Source: Paraburkholderia fungorum (lineage in GTDB: Bacteria > Pseudomonadota > Gammaproteobacteria > Burkholderiales > Burkholderiaceae). Taken from it: 64,000 nt of DNA. A program made the translations under genes and the position numbers. The notes under the pieces are model-generated. The model worked only from the letters and a program-made list of their open reading frames with translations, searched no databases and was not told the origin of the DNA. Shown here in pieces: positions 60,118 through 64,000 of this stretch (position 1 is the first letter of the stretch; every line of letters starts with the position of its first letter). The stretch covers positions 124,001 to 188,000 of the forward strand of contig NZ_MCAS01000008.1 in NCBI RefSeq assembly GCF_003610895.1, in the 5' to 3' direction.

Positions 60118-61548
60118 TTACATGTTCAGCGCGCGCTTGTCGACAGCCAACGCTGCTTCGCGCATGACTTCCGACAGCGACGGGTGCGGATGGCAAATAC
60201 GGCCGATGTCTTCCGACGCCGCCTTGAATTCCATTGCCACCACGGCTTCCGCGATCAGGTCAGAGGCGTTCGCCGAGATGATGTGCACGCCGAGCAGTTC
60301 GTCGGTCTTCGCGTCGGCAATCATCTTGACGAAACCATCCGCCTTGTTGATGCCCAGCGCGCGGCCGTTCGCCATGAACGGGAACTGGCCCGTTTTGATC
60401 TCACGGCCTTCGGCCTTCAACTGCTGCTCCGTCTTGCCGACCCACGCGATTTCCGGTTCGGTGTAGATCACCCACGGAACGCAGTTGTAGTCGATATGCG
60501 GCTTCTGACCGTCGATGATTTCGGCCACCAGCACGCCTTCGTCTTCAGCCTTGTGCGCGAGCATCGGGCCGCGCACCACGTCTCCGATCGCGTACACGTT
60601 CGGCACAGCCGTCGCGCAGTGGTCGTCGACGTCGATGAAGCCGCGCTCGTTCGCCTTCAGGCCGATCGCTTCGAGACCGAGGTTGTCGGTATTCGGCACG
60701 CGGCCGATCGACACGATCAGGCGGTCGGCTTCGAGCGTTTGCGCGTTGCCGTCCTTGTCCGTGTAGTTGATCGTGACGCTCTTGTCGGTGGTCTTCACTT
60801 CGCCGACCTTCACGCCGACGTGAATGTCCAGACCCTGCTTCTTGAACTGCTTGGCGGCTTCCTTGGCGAGCGCCTGGTCGGCCGCGCCGAGGAATTCCGG
60901 CAGCGCTTCGAGCACGGTCACGTCCGCGCCCAGACGGCGCCACACCGAACCGAGTTCCAGACCGATCACGCCCGCGCCGATCACGGCGAGCTTCTTCGGC
61001 ACGGAATCAAACGTCAGTGCGCCTTCGTTGTCGGCAACGATCTTGTTGTCGACCGGCACATTCGGCAGATGACGCGCCTTCGAACCCGTTGCAATGATGA
61101 CGTTCTTCGCCGTCACGACTTCGGTCTCGCCTTCGCCGCTCACTTCGATCTGCACGCCGGCGTCCGTCTTGCCGGTGAACTTGCCATGGCCCTTGAGCCA
61201 CGTGATCTTGTTCTTGCGGAACAGGAATTCGATACCCTTGGTCATCTTCTCGACGATGCCTTCCTTGCGGGCCAGCATCTTCGCGATATCGACCTGCACG
61301 TTTTCCACGCTGATACCGTGGTCGGCGAGGTGATGCGACGCGTTTTCAAATTCTTCCGACGACGCGAGCAGCGCCTTCGACGGAATGCAACCCACGTTCA
61401 GGCACGTGCCGCCGAGCTTCAGCGCGCCGGCCGGGTTCTTCCATTTTTCGATACATGCAACCGTCTTGCCGAGTTGTGCGGCGCGGATTGCAGCGATATA
61501 GCCGCCGGGGCCGGCGCCGATCACGACGACGTCAAATTCTTTGGACAT
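60118..61548 (-). CDS. lpdA: Dihydrolipoyl dehydrogenase (E3 of 2-oxoglutarate dehydrogenase)
   Basis: 476 residues from ATG 61548; a 12-residue longer frame (to 61584) lacks family support. FAD motif [20 protein letters not shown], redox-active disulfide [18 protein letters not shown] (about residues 44-61), NAD motif [20 protein letters not shown], and the active-site His-Glu dyad in [20 protein letters not shown] near the C-terminus. It reoxidises the lipoyl arm of OdhB with NAD+. A 162-base gap with a hairpin separates it from odhB. Confidence 0.97.
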   Translation of the reverse strand: MSKEFDVVVIGAGPGGYIAAIRAAQLGKTVACIEKWKNPAGALKLGGTCLNVGCIPSKALLASSEEFENASHHLADHGISVENVQVDIAKMLARKEGIVEKMTKGIEFLFRKNKITWLKGHGKFTGKTDAGVQIEVSGEGETEVVTAKNVIIATGSKARHLPNVPVDNKIVADNEGALTFDSVPKKLAVIGAGVIGLELGSVWRRLGADVTVLEALPEFLGAADQALAKEAAKQFKKQGLDIHVGVKVGEVKTTDKSVTINYTDKDGNAQTLEADRLIVSIGRVPNTDNLGLEAIGLKANERGFIDVDDHCATAVPNVYAIGDVVRGPMLAHKAEDEGVLVAEIIDGQKPHIDYNCVPWVIYTEPEIAWVGKTEQQLKAEGREIKTGQFPFMANGRALGINKADGFVKMIADAKTDELLGVHIISANASDLIAEAVVAMEFKAASEDIGRICHPHPSLSEVMREAALAVDKRALNM

Positions 61549-61663
61549 GACAATCCTTTGGATGGCGGAACGACGCGCGGCCACGCTTCGTGGCGCGCCT
61601 CGTTCCTGTACTGCGGAATGCGAAAGACGTGATACGTGCTTGCTGCTTTGCTTGCTGCTTATA

Positions 61664-61697
61664 TGGCGCCGGCCTGCTCAATGACAAGCCGGCGCCA
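61664..61697 (-). promoter_or_regulatory. Intercistronic hairpin after odhB
   Basis: TGGCGCCGGC (61664-61673) / GCCGGCGCCA (61688-61697), 10-bp perfect GC-rich stem with a 14-base loop, 13 bases after the odhB stop codon. No U-tract, so mRNA 3'-end protection or processing is more likely than termination. Confidence 0.6.
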
Positions 61698-61710
61698 GCC
61701 AAGCCAGTGC

Positions 61711-62985
61711 TTACAGGTCGAGCAGCAGGCGCGCCGGGTCTTCCAGCGCATCCTTCATCGCGACCAGCGACAGCACCGCTTCGCGACCGTCGATGATCCG
61801 GTGGTCGTACGACAGCGCCAGATAGTTCATCGGGCGGATCACGATCTGGCCGTTCTCGACCACAGCGCGTTCCTTCGTGGCGTGCACGCCCAGAATGGCG
61901 GATTGCGGCGGGTTGATAATCGGGGTCGACAGCATCGAACCGAACACACCACCGTTCGAGATCGAGAACGTACCGCCCGTCATTTCTTCGATCGACAGCT
62001 TGCCGTCCTTGGCTTTCTGGCCGAATTCCGCAATCTTCTTCTCGATTTCGGCGAGGCTCAGCTGATCTGCGTTACGCAGGATCGGCACCACCAGGCCACG
62101 CGGCGAACCGACCGCGATACCGATGTCGAAGTAGCCGTGATAGACGATGTCGTTGCCGTCGATCGACGCGTTCACGAGCGGGAATTTCTTCAGCGCGTGG
62201 ACCGCCGCCTTCACGAAGAACGACATGAAGCCCAGCTTCACGCCATGTTCCTTTTCGAACTTGTCTTTGTACTTGTTGCGCAGATCCATCACCGGCGCCA
62301 TGTTCACTTCGTTGAACGTGGTCAGGATGGCGTTGGTTTGCTGCGACTCGAGCAGACGCTCGGCGATACGCGCGCGCAGACGCGACATCGGCACGCGTTG
62401 TTCCGGGCGGTCCTTCAGCCATTGCTCGGCCGATGCGGGCGCCTTGACGTCCGGCAGCGACGGCTTCGCAGCCTTCGGTGCGGCAGCCGGTGCAGCCTTG
62501 GCAGCCGGAGCCGGTGCGGCTTGGCCCGCGGTCAGCACGTCACCCTTCGTGATGCGGCCGTCGCGGCCCGTGCCGGCGACGTCGCCCGCGCCCAGACCCT
62601 TCTCGGCCATCAGCTTGCCGGCAGCCGGCGAAGCAGCGGTGTTCGCACCCGTTGCGGATGCAGCCTGAGCGGCCGGTGCAGCAGCCGGTGCGGCAACAGG
62701 AGCCGGCTTCACTTCGGCTTCGACAGCAGCGGCGCCTGCCGTGCCTTCGGTGTCGATCTTGGCGATCACCTGATCCGCCACGACGATGTCGCCGTCGTTC
62801 GAGATCACTTGTGCGAGCACGCCGGCCGAGGGTGCCGGCACTTCGAGCACGACCTTGTCGGTCTCGATTTCGATGAGAATTTCGTCTTGTGCAACAGCCT
62901 CGCCGGGCTTCTTCTTCCACTGCAGCATGGTGGCTTCCGAGACCGACTCGGACAGCTGGGGAACCTTGACTTCAACAATAGCCAT
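61711..62985 (-). CDS. odhB: Dihydrolipoyllysine succinyltransferase (E2 of 2-oxoglutarate dehydrogenase)
   Basis: 424 residues. One lipoyl domain with the modified lysine in [19 protein letters not shown] (Lys about residue 44), an Ala/Pro linker, the E3-binding domain [20 protein letters not shown] (about residues 118-137), a second Ala/Pro linker, and the catalytic core ending [20 protein letters not shown] with the active-site His and Asp. Layout and length are those of proteobacterial SucB/OdhB. Forms the complex core that transfers succinyl groups to CoA. Confidence 0.97.
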   Translation of the reverse strand: MAIVEVKVPQLSESVSEATMLQWKKKPGEAVAQDEILIEIETDKVVLEVPAPSAGVLAQVISNDGDIVVADQVIAKIDTEGTAGAAAVEAEVKPAPVAAPAAAPAAQAASATGANTAASPAAGKLMAEKGLGAGDVAGTGRDGRITKGDVLTAGQAAPAPAAKAAPAAAPKAAKPSLPDVKAPASAEQWLKDRPEQRVPMSRLRARIAERLLESQQTNAILTTFNEVNMAPVMDLRNKYKDKFEKEHGVKLGFMSFFVKAAVHALKKFPLVNASIDGNDIVYHGYFDIGIAVGSPRGLVVPILRNADQLSLAEIEKKIAEFGQKAKDGKLSIEEMTGGTFSISNGGVFGSMLSTPIINPPQSAILGVHATKERAVVENGQIVIRPMNYLALSYDHRIIDGREAVLSLVAMKDALEDPARLLLDL

Positions 62986-63100
62986 TATGAATATCCTGAA
63001 TACGTATCGGGTGACGGCGCGCGATCCATAGACCCGCGACGACCGCCTGCGAACCTCGAGTACCGCGAATGAAGCATCAAGTCGCTCACTGAGCGCGGCA

Positions 63101-63125
63101 CGGGAAAGCGCAGCGCGCTTTCCCG
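63101..63125 (-). promoter_or_regulatory. Intercistronic hairpin after sucA
   Basis: CGGGAAAGCGC (63101-63111) / GCGCTTTCCCG (63115-63125), 11-bp perfect stem with a 3-base loop, 15 bases after the sucA stop. No U-tract. Same placement as the hairpin after odhB. Confidence 0.6.
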
Positions 63126-63140
63126 GTTCAGCTCGTGTAG

Positions 63141-64000
63141 TTATTTAGCGATCGACGCGCTCTTCAAGCGGCCGAAAGCGCCTTCGACCAGCGCCTTCTG
63201 CTGCTCGTAGTGCTTCGCGTAGTAGCCGACTGCCGGCGAGGCCGAAGCCGGACGTCCGCTGTATGCCAGCTTCTGCCCGTCCTTCATGCCTTCCTTCAGG
63301 TGGTGCTCGATGTAGAACCACGGGCCCTGATTCTGCGGCTCGTCCTGCACCCACACCACTTCGGTCGCGTTGTCGTACTTCTTCATTTCCGCTTCGAACT
63401 GCTTGTGCGCGAACGGATAGAGCTGTTCGATACGGATGATCGCGACGTCGTTTGCCTTGACTTCACGGCGATGAGCCAGCAGGTCGTAGTACACGCGGCC
63501 CGAGCAGGCCACCACGCGCTTGACCTTCTTCGCTTCGATTGCTTCGTCGATTTCGCCGAGGATCGGCTGGAACGCACCCTTCGCCAGTTCGGACAGATCC
63601 GACACGGCTTCCTTGTGGCGCAGCAGCGACTTCGGCGTGGCGACGATCAGCGGCTTCCTGAACAGGCGGATCATCTGACGGCGCAACAGGTGGAAAATCT
63701 GCGCCGGCGTGGTCGGCTGAACCACTTGCATGTTGTGGTCCGCGCACAGTTGCAGGAAACGCTCGATACGTGCCGACGAGTGTTCCGGACCCTGGCCTTC
63801 ATAGCCGTGCGGCAGCAGCATCGTGAGACCCGAGACGCGGCCCCACTTCACTTCGCCCGACGAGATGAACTGGTCGATCACGACTTGCGCGCCGTTCACG
63901 AAGTCGCCGAACTGCGCTTCCCACGCGACGAACGTATTCGGTTCAGCGGTCGAGTAACCGTATTCGAAGCCCAGCACCGCTTCTTCCGACAGCACCGAGT
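63141..64000 (-). CDS. sucA: 2-oxoglutarate dehydrogenase E1, C-terminal part (start beyond window)
   Basis: About 286 residues of the C-terminus, open to the right edge. The first visible segment [20 protein letters not shown] matches the E1 pyrimidine-binding domain; [20 protein letters not shown] carries the conserved His region of OGDH E1, and [20 protein letters not shown] lies near the end. E1 decarboxylates 2-oxoglutarate with thiamine diphosphate and reductively succinylates the lipoyl arm of OdhB. First gene visible of the TCA-cycle operon. Confidence 0.96.
   Translation of the reverse strand, partial: SVLSEEAVLGFEYGYSTAEPNTFVAWEAQFGDFVNGAQVVIDQFISSGEVKWGRVSGLTMLLPHGYEGQGPEHSSARIERFLQLCADHNMQVVQPTTPAQIFHLLRRQMIRLFRKPLIVATPKSLLRHKEAVSDLSELAKGAFQPILGEIDEAIEAKKVKRVVACSGRVYYDLLAHRREVKANDVAIIRIEQLYPFAHKQFEAEMKKYDNATEVVWVQDEPQNQGPWFYIEHHLKEGMKDGQKLAYSGRPASASPAVGYYAKHYEQQKALVEGAFGRLKSASIAK

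Overview
The window is G+C-rich, densely coding DNA from a beta-proteobacterium, most likely Paraburkholderia (Burkholderia sensu lato). The evidence is the sucA-odhB-lpdA-zapE order at the right end, a long-tailed Hfq2-type protein, Burkholderia-type DUF2968, DUF3613 and DUF4096 genes, and an intergenic repeat of a type I remember from Paraburkholderia genomes. I saw no tRNA, rRNA or CRISPR.

Left part (1-19 kb). A scavenging locus has three luciferase-like flavin monooxygenases (one divergent and cut by the window edge), a GNAT acetyltransferase and a complete peptide-type ABC importer with two tandem paralogous binding proteins and a fused double ATPase. Next come a sugar-type ABC importer (binding protein, permease, single-domain ATPase), a cupin, a ClC channel, a MAPEG protein and an MFS carboxylate or sugar transporter closed by a clear terminator.

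Fatty-acid block (19-30 kb). A TetR regulator with a palindrome in front of it precedes fadE, a high-molecular-weight fabG, a maoC hydratase, a fadI-like thiolase and fadD, then a DUF1571 protein. The FabG plus MaoC pair implies (R)-3-hydroxyacyl intermediates.

ECF block (30-35 kb). A small lipoprotein, an ECF sigma factor and its anti-sigma factor form one operon. Downstream on the same strand lie a secreted His/Gly-rich protein, a vanillyl-alcohol-oxidase-type flavoprotein and a Tat-exported protein. Both groups are preceded by the same 28-bp promoter-like motif, GGAAT-N17-CGTTWA, so they are probably one regulon. A divergent Hfq2-type gene follows.

Mobile region (35.3-37.8 kb). A complete IS110-family (IS1111 group) element sits in one arm of a palindrome at the centre of an intergenic repeat. 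Its right-end non-coding segment folds into a loop whose two strands match the two halves of the insertion site, as expected for a bridge/seek guide RNA.

Surface block (37.8-58.3 kb). A DUF2968 protein and a sigma-54 activator are followed by a complete Tad/Flp pilus locus (tadG, DUF3613, tadD, tadC, tadB, tadA, tadZ, rcpA, rcpC, tadE, tadV, flp), all on the minus strand. Divergent from flp are two Gly/Ser/Thr-rich repeat lipoproteins, an orphan TpsB outer-membrane transporter and a DUF2147 protein. A near-consensus sigma-54 promoter and a 9-bp-arm palindrome precede the first lipoprotein, which suggests that the activator at the far end of the pilus locus co-ordinates both halves.

Right end (58.3-64 kb). 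A transposase-derived DUF4096 protein, zapE and the 2-oxoglutarate dehydrogenase operon (sucA partial, odhB, lpdA), with hairpins in both intercistronic gaps and a terminator after lpdA.
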